64,000 nt of DNA, taken from the NCBI GenBank assembly GCA_024919035.1, contig CP103442.1, positions 1,178,001-1,242,000 on the forward strand. The letters run 5' to 3'. The stretch is from Methylophilaceae bacterium LSUCC0401 (GTDB lineage Bacteria > Pseudomonadota > Gammaproteobacteria > Burkholderiales > Methylophilaceae). Every line of letters begins with the position of its first letter. Within the stretch, counting starts at the first letter, position 1. Below the pieces are notes generated by a model. It was not told the origin of the DNA. It searched no databases and saw only the letters and a list, made by a program, of their open reading frames with translations. A program made the translations under genes and the position numbers. Of this stretch, positions 53,180-62,861 are shown piece by piece.

Positions 53180-53572
53180 ATGATCCCTGTTACTGCCTTA
53201 TTTTCATCAATATTATTTTTTTTATATTTTCGACTTGCAAAAAATGTCATTGCCATTCGACACAAATCAAAAATTTCTTTAGGTTTTGGTAAAAGTAAAG
53301 AATTAGAGCAAGCTATCTCCGCCCACTCCAATTTTAATCAATACGTTCCTTTAGCGCTATTGATGATGGCCTGTATGGAGCTCAATAAAATTCACTTTTC
53401 TTTAATTATCTTGATTGGGACCTGTTTTACCTTCGGGCGTATGGTCCACGCAAAATCTTTTTTAAAAAAAACCATGGATATTAAACAAAGGGTCATGGGA
53501 ATGAAATTTACTTTTTATTCCATGATTGCCATGGCAGTCCTCAACATTATCAGTTTCTTAATAAGAATCTAA
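53180..53572 (+). CDS. MAPEG family membrane protein
   Basis: A 130-residue protein with four hydrophobic helices. The pattern VIAIRHKSKISLGFG...ELEQAISAHSNFNQYVPLALLMMACMEL and FGRMVHAKSFL is the MAPEG (membrane-associated eicosanoid/glutathione metabolism) signature; bacterial members resemble YecN. The function in bacteria is unclear, with possible glutathione transferase or peroxidase activity. It stands between the ROK kinase and a ferritin-like gene, 52 bases after the former. Confidence 0.87.
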   Translation: MIPVTALFSSILFFLYFRLAKNVIAIRHKSKISLGFGKSKELEQAISAHSNFNQYVPLALLMMACMELNKIHFSLIILIGTCFTFGRMVHAKSFLKKTMDIKQRVMGMKFTFYSMIAMAVLNIISFLIRI

Positions 53573-53650
53573 ATAACAATCATTCTTGTTTCTGCATTAA
53601 TTTTTAATGTGTGTTTTAATAGGCTCGTTAATTAAATTAGGGGTTTCATT

Positions 53651-54097
53651 ATGGACAATAAAAAAATAATTGCGGCACTCAATAAAGTTCTAGAACTGGA
53701 ACTTGCCGGAGTGGTTCGCTACACGCATTACAGTTTAATGGTTTACGGTTATAGCCGAATACCCATTATTTCATGGCTTCGTGGCCAAGCGACCGAGTCG
53801 CTGGATCATGCAAATAAAGCTGGAGAAATTATTACAAACTTAGGGGGCCATCCTTCTTTAGGTATAGGGCCACTGCTTGAAACAGAAAACCATGACATTG
53901 GGCATATTTTAAGAGAGTCCTTGGAGCATGAAATGGCAGCACTTAATTCTTATAAAGATCTGCTTAAATTAGTGGAAGGTCATTCAGTTATGCTGGAAGA
54001 ATATGCCCGTGAAATGATCTACAATGAAGAACTTCATCTTGGTGAAGTCGATAAAATGTTACGTAACCCAGGAGACATGGAGCCATTCAATAAGTAA
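53651..54097 (+). CDS. Ferritin-like / bacterioferritin-family protein
   Basis: A 148-residue four-helix bundle. Metal-site residues appear in the expected places: E in LELELAGVVRY, E..DH in ATESLDHANKAG, E in LEHEMAALNSY, and E..H in NEELHLGEVDKML. This is the bacterioferritin-like layout and suggests a di-iron ferroxidase centre. A heme-ligand methionine, as in true bacterioferritin, cannot be confirmed. It is followed directly by tusA with no gap, an unusual pairing that may indicate iron-sulfur metabolism. Confidence 0.8.
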   Translation: MDNKKIIAALNKVLELELAGVVRYTHYSLMVYGYSRIPIISWLRGQATESLDHANKAGEIITNLGGHPSLGIGPLLETENHDIGHILRESLEHEMAALNSYKDLLKLVEGHSVMLEEYAREMIYNEELHLGEVDKMLRNPGDMEPFNK

Positions 54098-54334
54098 ATG
54101 AGTTTGTCAGATAATGAAACTGAGTTAGATGCCATTGGACAGAAATGTCCAATGCCTCTGCTTTCTACAAAGAAGGCTCTTAGTAAACTCAAAAAGGGTC
54201 AGGTGTTGAAAATTCTAGCAACCGATAAAAATGCAGTCAAAGATTTGCAAGCATTCTGCGAGTACACGGACCATCTCTTTATAGACGATCAACTCATTAA
54301 TGATATTTTTGTGATAAGAATCTCAAAGGGTTAA
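54098..54334 (+). CDS. TusA/SirA-like sulfurtransferase
   Basis: A 78-residue protein with the TusA signature [19 protein letters not shown], whose Cys (residue 17) carries persulfide sulfur in the CPxP motif, and a second-strand [18 protein letters not shown]. TusA-type carriers deliver sulfur for tRNA thiolation, molybdenum cofactor or other sulfur transfer. It begins immediately after the ferritin-like stop codon and overlaps the convergent valS end by 4 bases. Confidence 0.9.
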   Translation: MSLSDNETELDAIGQKCPMPLLSTKKALSKLKKGQVLKILATDKNAVKDLQAFCEYTDHLFIDDQLINDIFVIRISKG

Positions 54335-57138
54335 CTTGCAAGACGAGATAGCTGTTCTTCATATTTACTCAATTCAATCGTAAATGTTTTTAGTCTTTCT
54401 TTCTCCTGAGCTACAACCTCATCGGGTGCTTTTTCAACAAAGGCTTTATTGGATAATTTACCTTCAGCTTTTTTGACTTCCATAATAATGCGGGTAATTT
54501 CTTTTTGTAGTCTTATTTTTTCTGCTTCAACATCAATTTCAATATTCAGCATTAATTTAAAATCACCGACTAAGGCAACTGGAGCATCAATCTTTTCAAA
54601 GCTATTGACGATCTCAATCGAGTCCAGTTTCGCCAGAGGTAATAAATAACTTTTGAATTCGATTATTTTTTCTTCGTTACCAATCATAATCAAGGGTACC
54701 TTTTCAGCAGGTGAAATATTCATTTCACCCCGTAACTTTCTACACTCCTCAACCATTGTTTTTAATGTGGTCATCCATTCAATGGAGTCATTATCAATTT
54801 TTTCATGTCGCGCCACAGGATATTTTTGCAACATAATGGTGTCGCCTTGAATACCAATTTTCTTTGCAATAATTTGCCATATCTCTTCAGAAATAAAGGG
54901 CATAATCGGATGAATCATGCGGAGCATTGACTCAAGAATTCCCAGCAATGTTCTTTTTGTACCTCTGCGCATTGCATGCTCATTACTTTCATTTAACTGA
55001 ACCTTTGCAACCTCTAGATACCAATCGCAGTACTCATCCCAAATGAACTGATACATTTCTTGTGTGGCCAAGTCAAACCGATAACTTTCAAAATGCGTTG
55101 CAATGTTACTCAGAGTCTTCTGGAAAATCGAAACAATCCATCGATCCGCTTGTGAAAAGCTCATATAACCATCTTTACAGACTTCGAATCCATTATCCTC
55201 ATCAGGACAATTCATCAAAACGAAACGTGAGGCATTCCATATCTTATTACAAAAATTTCGATACCCCTCACAGCGACTGAGATCAAACTTGATATCTCTT
55301 CCTGGTGACGCCAAGCTTGCAAAAGTAAATCTTAGGGCATCGGTGCCGTAAGGCATAATTCCTTCAGGAAATTCTTTTTTAGTTTTTTTGGCAATCGATT
55401 CAGCTTGTTTAGGATTCATCAATCCATAAGTTCGTTTGGTAATCAGATCTTCTAAAGAAATCCCATCAATTAGATCAATCGGGTCAAGCACATTCCCTTT
55501 TGACTTGCTCATTTTTTGACCTTCAGCATCTCTTATTAAGCCATGAACATACACATGGTTAAATGGGATTTTACCGGTGACATATTTTGTCATAATCACC
55601 ATACGCGCCACCCAAAAGAAAATAATGTCAAAACCCGTGACCAAAACTGAGGAGGGGAGATATCGATCCAATACTGGATTGGATTGATTTGGATAGTCGG
55701 GTGTCCAGTCTAAAGTCGAAAAAGGCCATAGGGCTGAGGAGAACCAAGTATCCAAAACATCCTCATCCTGCCTTAATTGTGAGCCATCTATATTTTTCTC
55801 TGCGGCTATCTTTTCCGCCTCAGTTTTATTTTTTGCCACAATAATTTCATCATTGGGCCCATACCATGCGGGTATCTGATGTCCCCACCACAATTGTCTT
55901 GAAATGCACCAATCCTGAATATTCTCTAACCACTGATTGTAGGTATTCACCCAGTTCTCCGGGAAAAATTTAACTTCGCCAGATTTCACCACACGCAAAG
56001 CTTCTTCCGATATGCTGAGTTCTCCGCCCACAGGTTTACTCATGGCCACAAACCATTGATCTGTTAGTAACGGCTCTATGACTACATTTGTTCGATCACC
56101 GCGTGGTATTTTTAATCGGTAATCTTCAGTTTTTACGAGCAGTTCTTGCTCCTTAAGCTTTGCAACCATCTGTTTCCTGGCCTCAAATCTTTCCAGCCCT
56201 GCAAACTCTCCTCCAAATTCATTAATAAACCCATCGAGCGTCATGATGGTGATCATCTCTAACCTATGTCTCTTGCCAACCTCATAATCATTAAAATCAT
56301 GGGCTGGGGTCACCTTAACCACACCGGTACCAAACTCCATATCCACATAATCATCTGCAATGATTGGAATCTCTCGGTTAACTAATGGGAGCCTGACTTT
56401 TTGACCGATAAGTTTTTTATAGCGTTTATCATCAGGATGAACCATGACGGCAACGTCACCTAATATGGTCTCAGGTCGGGTAGTCGCAACAATTAATTTT
56501 TCTAGTGGATTAGTTGCTAAGGGATATGCAATATGCCAGAGGTACCCATTTTCTTCTTCTTGGATAACCTCCAAATCAGAAACAGCCGTTTGTAATTTGA
56601 CGTCCCAATTAACAAGTCGCTTACCTCGGTAAATTAAACCATCTTGATAAAGCTTAACAAAAACTTCATTGACTGTTTCTGATAGACCTTGGTCCATAGT
56701 AAACCGTTCTCTATTCCAATCAGGTGATGTGCCTAAGCGCCTCATTTGTTTTGTTATATTTCCGCCTGACTCCTCTTTCCATTCCCAAACCTTATCTATA
56801 AACTTCTCTCTTCCAAGGTCGTAACGAGAGATATTATTTTGCTCTAATTGCCTTTCAACGACAATTTGTGTTGCGATGCCGGCATGATCTGTGCCTGGTT
56901 GCCATAAAGTATTGACCCCTCTCATGCGATGATATCGTGTCAGGCTGTCCATGAGCGTTTGATTGAAACCATGTCCCATATGAAGGGTGCCGGTCACGTT
57001 AGGAGGGGGGAGTAATATTGAAAAGTTTTCCTGAATATTGTCATCTATTCCACATTGATAATATCCCTGATCTTCCCAAAAGGCATACCATTTTGATTCA
57101 ATTGATGAGGGGTTAAAGGCTTTATCTAGTTCTTTCAT
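54331..57138 (-). CDS. valS: Valyl-tRNA synthetase
   Basis: A 935-residue class I synthetase. The HIGH-type motif is HMGHGFNQ after PPPNVTGTL (about 40-58), and KMSKSKGN lies near residue 540. The editing CP1 domain includes [10 protein letters not shown], and a C-terminal coiled-coil arm (about 870-930) is rich in Lys/Glu as expected. It charges tRNA-Val and edits Thr. It is 20 bases after moeB on the same strand and probably belongs to the transcript that starts with the tRNA cluster. Confidence 0.97.
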   Translation of the reverse strand: MKELDKAFNPSSIESKWYAFWEDQGYYQCGIDDNIQENFSILLPPPNVTGTLHMGHGFNQTLMDSLTRYHRMRGVNTLWQPGTDHAGIATQIVVERQLEQNNISRYDLGREKFIDKVWEWKEESGGNITKQMRRLGTSPDWNRERFTMDQGLSETVNEVFVKLYQDGLIYRGKRLVNWDVKLQTAVSDLEVIQEEENGYLWHIAYPLATNPLEKLIVATTRPETILGDVAVMVHPDDKRYKKLIGQKVRLPLVNREIPIIADDYVDMEFGTGVVKVTPAHDFNDYEVGKRHRLEMITIMTLDGFINEFGGEFAGLERFEARKQMVAKLKEQELLVKTEDYRLKIPRGDRTNVVIEPLLTDQWFVAMSKPVGGELSISEEALRVVKSGEVKFFPENWVNTYNQWLENIQDWCISRQLWWGHQIPAWYGPNDEIIVAKNKTEAEKIAAEKNIDGSQLRQDEDVLDTWFSSALWPFSTLDWTPDYPNQSNPVLDRYLPSSVLVTGFDIIFFWVARMVIMTKYVTGKIPFNHVYVHGLIRDAEGQKMSKSKGNVLDPIDLIDGISLEDLITKRTYGLMNPKQAESIAKKTKKEFPEGIMPYGTDALRFTFASLASPGRDIKFDLSRCEGYRNFCNKIWNASRFVLMNCPDEDNGFEVCKDGYMSFSQADRWIVSIFQKTLSNIATHFESYRFDLATQEMYQFIWDEYCDWYLEVAKVQLNESNEHAMRRGTKRTLLGILESMLRMIHPIMPFISEEIWQIIAKKIGIQGDTIMLQKYPVARHEKIDNDSIEWMTTLKTMVEECRKLRGEMNISPAEKVPLIMIGNEEKIIEFKSYLLPLAKLDSIEIVNSFEKIDAPVALVGDFKLMLNIEIDVEAEKIRLQKEITRIIMEVKKAEGKLSNKAFVEKAPDEVVAQEKERLKTFTIELSKYEEQLSRLAS

Positions 57139-57157
57139 AGGGCTTTATTTTATCATG

Positions 57158-57925
57158 TTAGCTTGATGAGTTTTTTGCGTTAGCGCAGATTTTACATTCT
57201 TTATCTTGCTTAAAATGGATTGTTTTCCACTCATTTACCATGCCATCAAATATTAATAATTTGCTGTTTAATGGACTCAGATTTAAGATTAATTTAATAG
57301 CCTCTAACGATTGCATCGTTCCTATAATGCCAACAACAGGAGCCAAAATTCCATGGTCCGCACAACGTAATTCATTTTCTGTATTGTTGTCGGGAAAGAC
57401 ACACTCGTAACAGGGACTGTCTTGATCTTTGAAGTCAAAAACCATAAGCTGGCCTTCAAATTTAATGGCCGAACCACTCACTAAAGAAACTTTATTTTGA
57501 TTGCACGCCCTGTTAATCGCATACCTGGTTTTAAAGTTATCTGAACAATCTAAAACAACATCTACTTTTTGTTGTTGCAAGTATTGTGAAAGCTCATCTT
57601 CAGTAAGCTTTTGATCAATGACCTGAAAATCAATTTCAGCATTAATTTCTGATAGTGTCTTCTTTGCTGAGTGTGCTTTATTAGTGCTTAGACTATGTTC
57701 ACGATGAACAATTTGCCGTTGTAGATTTGATAATTCAACTTGATCAAAGTCACAGAGGGTAAGCTTACCAATTCCGGACGATGCTAAATAGATTGAAGCA
57801 GGCGAGCCTAGCCCACCCAAACCAATAATCATGACATGAGCATTCATTAATATTTTCTGCCCTTCATAATCAATCTGAGGCAAAAGAATATGTCTGCCGT
57901 ATCTTTCTAATTCTTTTTCATTCAT
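57158..57925 (-). CDS. moeB: MoeB/ThiF-type adenylyltransferase
   Basis: A 255-residue E1-like enzyme that adenylates the C-terminal Gly-Gly of MoaD or ThiS. It shows RYGRHILLPQIDYEGQ at the N-terminus, the nucleotide-binding GLGGLGSPASIYLASSGIG (about 35-53), DFDQVELSNLQRQI, DCSDNFKTRYAIN, and a zinc site with C-x2-C motifs (CYEC about 178-181; CKIC about 244-247). Whether it serves molybdenum cofactor (with moaC) or thiamine cannot be settled by sequence. It overlaps the small lipoprotein gene by 8 bases. Confidence 0.9.
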   Translation of the reverse strand: MNEKELERYGRHILLPQIDYEGQKILMNAHVMIIGLGGLGSPASIYLASSGIGKLTLCDFDQVELSNLQRQIVHREHSLSTNKAHSAKKTLSEINAEIDFQVIDQKLTEDELSQYLQQQKVDVVLDCSDNFKTRYAINRACNQNKVSLVSGSAIKFEGQLMVFDFKDQDSPCYECVFPDNNTENELRCADHGILAPVVGIIGTMQSLEAIKLILNLSPLNSKLLIFDGMVNEWKTIHFKQDKECKICANAKNSSS

Positions 57926-58157
57926 CGCGGGTAAATTTATATCTATGTGTCATGAATGGATTTCTTGACATGTCTGAACAAGAAGCTGGGCGATAACTTT
58001 CAATATTTTCAAGAACATCGAAATTCATTTGATTTTCTTTAAATGAAATTTCTCTTTCAAAATTAATTTTATTTTTTAGTTGATATTGACTGTAACTACA
58101 AGCATTTATCATGATAGAAATAATAAAAATCAAATTAATTTTTTTTATATTAGACAT
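57918..58157 (-). CDS. Small putative lipoprotein, function unknown
   Basis: A 79-residue protein. Residues 1-20 are a signal peptide ending in the lipobox INAC with C20. The short mature part has SCSDMSRNPFMTHRYKF near the end and no domain I recognise. It lies 22 bases after tRNA-His and overlaps moeB by 8 bases, so it is probably in the same transcript. It could be a member of a lineage-specific outer-membrane lipoprotein family. Confidence 0.55.
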   Translation of the reverse strand: MSNIKKINLIFIISIMINACSYSQYQLKNKINFEREISFKENQMNFDVLENIESYRPASCSDMSRNPFMTHRYKFTRDE

Positions 58158-58179
58158 TGCTTGATTATAAACTAGAATT

Positions 58180-58256
58180 TGGGGTGGCTGATGGGGCTCG
58201 AACCCACGACAACAGGAATCACAATCCTGGACTCTACCAACTGAGCTACAGCCACC
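58180..58256 (-). tRNA. tRNA-His (GTG)
   Basis: A 77-base tRNA with encoded CCA and the extra G-1:C73 pair that marks tRNA-His. The anticodon loop TTGTGAT gives GTG. The acceptor GGTGGCTG/CAGCCACC, anticodon stem CAGGA/TCCTG and T arm are well paired. It is the last of three tRNAs transcribed from a shared promoter. Confidence 0.98.
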
Positions 58257-58264
58257 AATGAAAT

Positions 58265-58341
58265 TGGCCTGCCCGACAGGAATCGAACCTGTAACCTACG
58301 GCTTAGAAGGCCGTTGCTCTATCCAGTTGAGCTACGGGCAG
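58265..58341 (-). tRNA. tRNA-Arg (TCT)
   Basis: A 77-base tRNA with encoded CCA. The acceptor is CTGCCCG/CGGGCAG with discriminator G; the anticodon loop CTTCTAA gives TCT, reading AGA/AGG codons. All stems pair fully. It is the middle gene of the Pro-Arg-His cluster. Confidence 0.98.
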
Positions 58342-58395
58342 CTTAACCTAACAATAAAGCTCGCTACAAGTATACTCTAAATTATCGAGTAAAAA

Positions 58396-58472
58396 TGGTC
58401 GGGGTGGAGAGATTCGAACTCCCGACATCCTGCTCCCAAAGCAGGCGCGCTACCAGGCTACGCTACACCCCG
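58396..58472 (-). tRNA. tRNA-Pro (TGG)
   Basis: A 77-base tRNA with encoded CCA. The acceptor CGGGGTG/CACCCCG and anticodon stem CCTGC/GCAGG are perfect; the anticodon loop TTTGGGA gives TGG. It is the first gene of the Pro-Arg-His cluster, 8 bases downstream of a consensus-like -10. Confidence 0.98.
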
Positions 58473-58480
58473 AACGCGAG

Positions 58481-58509
58481 AATATATCGTATATTGCTCA
58501 TTTGGTCAA
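58481..58509 (-). promoter_or_regulatory. Sigma-70 promoter of the tRNA-Pro-Arg-His cluster
   Basis: On the minus strand, TTGACC (58504-58509) and TATATT (58481-58486) are separated by exactly 17 bases, and the discriminator that follows is GC-rich (CTCGCG), typical of stringently controlled stable-RNA promoters. The tRNA-Pro 5' end is 8 bases after the -10, so the leader is almost absent. Confidence 0.8.
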
Positions 58510-58576
58510 ATGGAAAATCCCCAAATGGAAAAATGATTACTATTTATATATAATCAATAAATTTGACGGGAAATTT

Positions 58577-59425
58577 ATGACAGCTCAATTAATCAATGGC
58601 AAAGACATTGCCAATAATCTTCTTGAAGAATTAAAGGAAGAAATAGCTCAAAGACTCCAAACAGGAATAAGAAATCCAGCTCTTGCTGTTATTCTTGTCG
58701 GCGAAGATCCTGCGTCAACCGTTTATGTGAACAATAAAAGAAAAGCTTGTGAAAAAGTTGGCATTAAATCCTTATTTTATGACCTTCCGGCTTCAACTTC
58801 ACAGATAGAATTAGAAAGATTAATTAATGATTTAAACCATGATACAAATGTTGATGGCATCCTCGTTCAATCACCATTACCCGAACCATTAGATGAGGAT
58901 CGAATTCTTGATCTTATTTCACCAAATAAGGATGTCGACGGATTTCATCCGATTAACTTAGGATTACTGGCCATGCGTCAACCAAAATTTCGATCTTGCA
59001 CACCATATGGTGTCATTAAAATGCTTAAAGCCATGAATATAGAAGTATCAGGTAAAGATGCTGTGGTAGTTGGAGCATCAAATCATGTTGGTCGACCAAT
59101 GGCTTTTGAGCTTCTGCTCGCTGGTGCAACAGTGACACAGTGCCACAGTAAAACTCAAAATATTCAGGATAAAGTAAACAATGCGGATATTGTCGTTGCC
59201 GCAGTTGGAAGGCCAGAAATGGTGAAGGGTTCTTGGATTAAAAAGGGTGCTGTTGTTATTGATATTGGCATTAATCGAGTAGGTGACAAACTTATTGGAG
59301 ATGTTGAATTTGAGGAAGCTAAAAATAATGCTTCGTTCATAACACCTGTTCCAGGTGGAGTTGGCCCAATGACCGTTGCCACTTTAATGAGTAACACTCT
59401 TGATGCTCAAAAGTTGTATTTATAA
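58577..59425 (+). CDS. folD: Bifunctional methylene-THF dehydrogenase/cyclohydrolase FolD
   Basis: A 282-residue enzyme interconverting methylene-, methenyl- and 10-formyl-THF with NADP. Visible are [25 protein letters not shown] (catalytic Lys in KRK), [28 protein letters not shown], and the Rossmann segment [14 protein letters not shown], ending [16 protein letters not shown] start at the ATG 58577; an in-frame ATG at 58502 would add 25 unrelated residues overlapping the tRNA promoter. It supplies formyl-THF to Fmt and C1 units in a probable methylotroph. Confidence 0.96.
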   Translation: MTAQLINGKDIANNLLEELKEEIAQRLQTGIRNPALAVILVGEDPASTVYVNNKRKACEKVGIKSLFYDLPASTSQIELERLINDLNHDTNVDGILVQSPLPEPLDEDRILDLISPNKDVDGFHPINLGLLAMRQPKFRSCTPYGVIKMLKAMNIEVSGKDAVVVGASNHVGRPMAFELLLAGATVTQCHSKTQNIQDKVNNADIVVAAVGRPEMVKGSWIKKGAVVIDIGINRVGDKLIGDVEFEEAKNNASFITPVPGGVGPMTVATLMSNTLDAQKLYL

Positions 59426-59484
59426 CTGTTTTTTTTATACAAAATAGAGTAAACTTCTGCGGTTCACAATTTAAGGAATTTCAC

Positions 59485-60243
59485 ATGGCGGAAAAAAAAT
59501 CAATTTTTGCAAAAGCAGTAGAAGCCGCTAAAAGTGTAGTAGCTAAACCTGCTGCAAAAAAAGTGGTAGCTAAACCTGTTGCAAAGAAACCTGTTGCAAA
59601 GAAACCTGTTGCAAAGAAACCTGTTGCAAAGAAACCTGTTGCAAAAAAAGTGGTAGCTAAACCTGTTGCAAAGAAACCTGTTGCAAAGAAACCTGCTGCA
59701 AAAAAAGTAGTAGCTAAACCTGTTGCAAAGAAACCTGTTGCAAAGAAACCTGCTGCAAAAAAAGTAGTAGCTAAACCTGTTGCAAAGAAACCTGTTGCAA
59801 AAAAAGTGGTAGCTAAATCACAAGGCTCATCAACGAATAAAACCTTCAAAAAATATGATGCAAAAGCTAATGAGAGCTACATGAGCAAAAATCAAATGAA
59901 ACACTTTAAAGATATTTTAGCCGAATGGAAAAATGAACTGAGTCATGACATTGATAAAACCGTTTCTCATATGCAAGACGAATTAACCTCTTATGCAGAC
60001 CCTAATGATCGAGCTAGCCAAGAATCTGATATGGCTTTAGAGTTAAGAAACCGAGATAGGGAAAGAAAACTGATAAAAAAAATTGAGCAAACGATCAGAA
60101 ATATTGATAATGATGAATATGGTTATTGTGAGCAATGTGGTGAAGAAATTGGTCTCAATAGACTTCAAGCAAGACCGACAGCTACACTCTGTATTGATTG
60201 TAAAACGCTCGATGAAATTAGAGAAAAACAAATGGCCAAGTAA
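59485..60243 (+). CDS. dksA: DksA with long histone-H1-like Lys/Ala/Pro repeat N-terminal tail
   Basis: A 252-residue protein in which a complete DksA follows a repetitive basic tail. Residues about 18-112 are built from P[V/A]AKK and VVAK units, like bacterial histone-H1-type tails. Residues about 130-252 are DksA: a coiled coil with tip motif ADPNDRASQE (D175 and A177 match the residues in E. coli that act at the polymerase active site), LELRNRDRERKLIKKIE, and the zinc finger C215-C218/C236-C239. DksA with ppGpp retunes RNA polymerase; the usual length is about 150. The tail should bind DNA or RNA. AAGGAA precedes the ATG, and a strong terminator follows. Confidence 0.9.
   Translation: MAEKKSIFAKAVEAAKSVVAKPAAKKVVAKPVAKKPVAKKPVAKKPVAKKPVAKKVVAKPVAKKPVAKKPAAKKVVAKPVAKKPVAKKPAAKKVVAKPVAKKPVAKKVVAKSQGSSTNKTFKKYDAKANESYMSKNQMKHFKDILAEWKNELSHDIDKTVSHMQDELTSYADPNDRASQESDMALELRNRDRERKLIKKIEQTIRNIDNDEYGYCEQCGEEIGLNRLQARPTATLCIDCKTLDEIREKQMAK
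59536..59820 (+). repeat. Tandem 15-base repeats coding the DksA tail
   Basis: Near-identical 15-base units (CCTGTTGCAAAGAAA and variants with GCTGCAAAAAAAG) repeat in tandem, interrupted regularly by a 12-base GTGGTAGCTAAA unit. Higher-order blocks of about 57 bases also recur with few changes. Near-identity at the DNA level, including synonymous sites, indicates recent expansion by slippage or recombination, so length polymorphism between strains is likely. Confidence 0.95.
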
Positions 60244-60254
60244 TATTGAGTTAT

Positions 60255-60282
60255 AAAAAAAAGGGGCTTATGCCCCTTTTTT
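60255..60282. terminator. Bidirectional terminator between dksA and pnp
   Basis: A perfect 11-bp stem AAAAAAGGGGC/GCCCCTTTTTT with a TTAT loop. A T tract follows on both strands, so it can end dksA and pnp, whose stop codons lie within 12 and 1 bases of it. Confidence 0.93.
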
Positions 60283-62425
60283 ATTCATCTTCTGGTTCGT
60301 CAACCTCTTTTTTTTCTTCAGCGGGCTTCTCAATTAAAGCTTTCGCACTTACCCTAACTTTTCCTTTTTGATCAACCTCGATGACCTTCACTTTCACTTC
60401 ATCGCCTTCAGATAGATGGTCTTTAACCGCTTTCACACGCTCATGAGCAATCTGAGAAATATGAAGTAAGCCATCTTTTCCAGGTATTAATTGAACAATC
60501 GCACCGAAATCAAGTATTTTGATAACTTTGCCATCATAAATTTGATCGACTTCGACATCAGCTGTAATTTCTTTAATACGATCAATTGCTCTTTGACCTT
60601 CTTCACCCGAAGTACAAGCAACCTTTACTAAACCATCATCCGTAATATCAATGGTAGTATTCGTTTCTTCCGTTAATGCCTTAATCACAGCCCCGCCCTT
60701 ACCAATCACATCGCGAATTTTATCAGGGTGAATTTTTAATGTCATAATGCGAGGAGCATATTGTGATAACTCGGTTCTACTTGATTTTAGAGCTTTTTTC
60801 ATCAAGCCTAAAATATGTTCACGGCCCTCTTTCGCTTGCTTCAGTGCAACTTGCATAATTTCAGTAGTGATACCGTCTATTTTAATGTCCATCTGTAAAG
60901 CCGTAATACCATTATCCGTTCCAGCAACTTTAAAATCCATATCACCCAGGTGATCTTCATCTCCAAGAATATCTGTTAAAACAGCCACACGGTTATCTTC
61001 TTTAATTAACCCCATGGCAATACCTGCAACGTGAGATTTTAAGGGAACACCCGCATCAAGCAGGGCCATGCAACCTCCGCATACAGATGCCATAGAGCTT
61101 GAACCATTGGACTCCATGATTTCAGAAACTAAACGAATCGTATAATCAAATTCTTCTTGATCAGGTAAGACTGCTAACAAAGCTCTTTTTGCTAATCGAC
61201 CATGTCCAATTTCACGTCTCTTTGGAGATCCAACTCGCCCTGTTTCGCCTGTAGAGAATGGTGGAAAATTATAATGCAACATAAAACGATCGTTGTACTC
61301 TCCTTGTAATGCATCAATAATTTGTGCATCTCTTGGTGTACCTAAAGTAGCTACTGCTAATGCTTGGGTTTCCCCTCTAGTAAACAAAGCAGATCCATGG
61401 GTACGGGGAAGAACTCCTGTACTAATTTCAATAGGCCTTACTGTTCTGGTATCTCTTCCATCAATTCTTGGTTCGCCATCAAGAATTTTAGAGCGAACAA
61501 TTTTTGCTTCTAAATTAAAAAATTCTTTATTCACCTCATTGATTTGAAGTGTTCCCATATCATCGGTAATTAATTTTGCACAGACTTTATCTTTGATTTC
61601 ACTGATTTTTTGTGAGCGCTCTGATTTAGATTTTATTTCAAAGGCTTTATTAAGATCTTTTTCAGCCAATTTAGCAATTTCAGCAATTAATGTTTTATTA
61701 GGCTCTGGTGCTGACCAATCCCATGGGTCTTTTGCTGCCTCTTTTGCAAAATCGTTGATGAGTTTAATTACATTTTTAGCTGCTTTATGCCCTTCTAAAA
61801 CGGCATCTAACATCACTTTCTCACTCAGCTCTTTTGCTTCAGACTCAACCATAAGCACTGCATCTTTGGTTCCAGCTACCACTAAATCTAGTTCTGATTC
61901 TGCAAGTTGAGTTTTTGAAGGGTTAATAATGTACTCTCCATCAACATAACCCACTTTAGCTGCACCGATCGGACCATAAAATGGTATACCTGAGATTGAC
62001 AAAGCTGCTGATGCTCCAATGATGGCTGGGACATCTGAATCAATTTCTGAGTCTGAGGATAAGACAGTTGCAACAATTTGCACGTCATTGTAAAAGTTTT
62101 TTGGAAATAGTGGTCGAAGTGGTCGATCTATTAATCGGCAAACTAAAATTTCACTCTCACTAGGTCGGCCTTCTCTTTTAAAAAATCCTCCAGGAATTTT
62201 CCCCGCAGCATATGTTTTTTCTTGATAATCGACAGTTAGTGGGAAAAAATCTTGCCCTTCTTTTACTGACTGATTACCCACTACAGTCACTAAAACAACA
62301 GTATCTCCATAAGACACCATTACCGCACCATCAGCCTGGCGAGCAATTTCACCAGTCTCAATTTTTAATTCATGAGCGCCAAGCTTCATGCTTTTTGTTA
62401 CTTTATTAAACATACTTTTTGTCAT
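60281..62425 (-). CDS. pnp: Polynucleotide phosphorylase
   Basis: A 714-residue 3'-5' phosphorolytic exoribonuclease and degradosome component. Two RNase PH domains (about 10-230 and 315-545) flank an alpha-helical linker. The second carries [48 protein letters not shown] with the phosphate and catalytic residues. A KH domain ([19 protein letters not shown], near 560-620) and an S1 domain (near 625-695) follow. A transcription stop-type hairpin precedes it after rpsO, as in other proteobacteria. Confidence 0.97.
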   Translation of the reverse strand: MTKSMFNKVTKSMKLGAHELKIETGEIARQADGAVMVSYGDTVVLVTVVGNQSVKEGQDFFPLTVDYQEKTYAAGKIPGGFFKREGRPSESEILVCRLIDRPLRPLFPKNFYNDVQIVATVLSSDSEIDSDVPAIIGASAALSISGIPFYGPIGAAKVGYVDGEYIINPSKTQLAESELDLVVAGTKDAVLMVESEAKELSEKVMLDAVLEGHKAAKNVIKLINDFAKEAAKDPWDWSAPEPNKTLIAEIAKLAEKDLNKAFEIKSKSERSQKISEIKDKVCAKLITDDMGTLQINEVNKEFFNLEAKIVRSKILDGEPRIDGRDTRTVRPIEISTGVLPRTHGSALFTRGETQALAVATLGTPRDAQIIDALQGEYNDRFMLHYNFPPFSTGETGRVGSPKRREIGHGRLAKRALLAVLPDQEEFDYTIRLVSEIMESNGSSSMASVCGGCMALLDAGVPLKSHVAGIAMGLIKEDNRVAVLTDILGDEDHLGDMDFKVAGTDNGITALQMDIKIDGITTEIMQVALKQAKEGREHILGLMKKALKSSRTELSQYAPRIMTLKIHPDKIRDVIGKGGAVIKALTEETNTTIDITDDGLVKVACTSGEEGQRAIDRIKEITADVEVDQIYDGKVIKILDFGAIVQLIPGKDGLLHISQIAHERVKAVKDHLSEGDEVKVKVIEVDQKGKVRVSAKALIEKPAEEKKEVDEPEDE

Positions 62426-62456
62426 TATTTTTACTCTCTTCCCAGTAAAAAATTAT

Positions 62457-62495
62457 AAAAAAAGCCGACTAAGCATAAATGCTTAAAATCGGCTT
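62457..62495 (-). terminator. Terminator between rpsO and pnp
   Basis: On the minus strand a nested hairpin pairs AAGCCGA with TCGGCTT around AAGCAT/ATGCTT, followed by a TTTTTTT tract. It resembles the partial rpsO terminator of E. coli, which lets some transcription continue into pnp. Confidence 0.85.
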
Positions 62496-62519
62496 ATTAA
62501 TAATTTGATTAATTGAATT

Positions 62520-62789
62520 TTACTTTCTTAAACCTAAACGCTTAATTAAATCTTGATATCGAGTTAAATCCTTACGTTTTAGATAATCTAGTAGACGTCT
62601 TCTCTGGCTCACAAGAGCGAGCAGACCACGACGTGAGTGGTTATCTTTGGCATTAGTTTTAAAATGCCCGGTCAAATAGTTAATACGATTTGTAAGCAAT
62701 GCCACCTGAACCTCTGGTGAACCAGTATCGTTAGTTCCCTGACCATATTCTTTAACAATTTTTGCTTTTTCTATAGCTGTAAACGCCAT
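62520..62789 (-). CDS. rpsO: 30S ribosomal protein S15
   Basis: An 89-residue ribosomal protein of normal length that binds the 16S three-way junction and organises the platform. Signatures are [40 protein letters not shown] and Y..LI.RLGLRK. It follows truB by 72 bases on the minus strand. Confidence 0.98.
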   Translation of the reverse strand: MAFTAIEKAKIVKEYGQGTNDTGSPEVQVALLTNRINYLTGHFKTNAKDNHSRRGLLALVSQRRRLLDYLKRKDLTRYQDLIKRLGLRK

Positions 62790-62861
62790 TTATTTTTTCC
62801 TTCACTTTAGAACGTTGTATTTTATATAAAAAAACTCCAATTAACAATGCTTTATATCAAT

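Noticed and set aside
58502-58576. Longer FolD start
   Set aside because: The 25 extra residues overlap the tRNA promoter and do not belong to the family N-terminus.
59536-59820. Regular repeats suggestive of a CRISPR array
   Set aside because: Units are 12-15 bases, contiguous, in frame and without unique spacers; they encode a peptide repeat.
59481-59849. A 122-residue minus-strand frame made of FFATG/LATTFFA repeats
   Set aside because: It is the antisense reading of the dksA repeat tail; no ribosome-binding site or family, and the plus frame encodes a recognisable protein.
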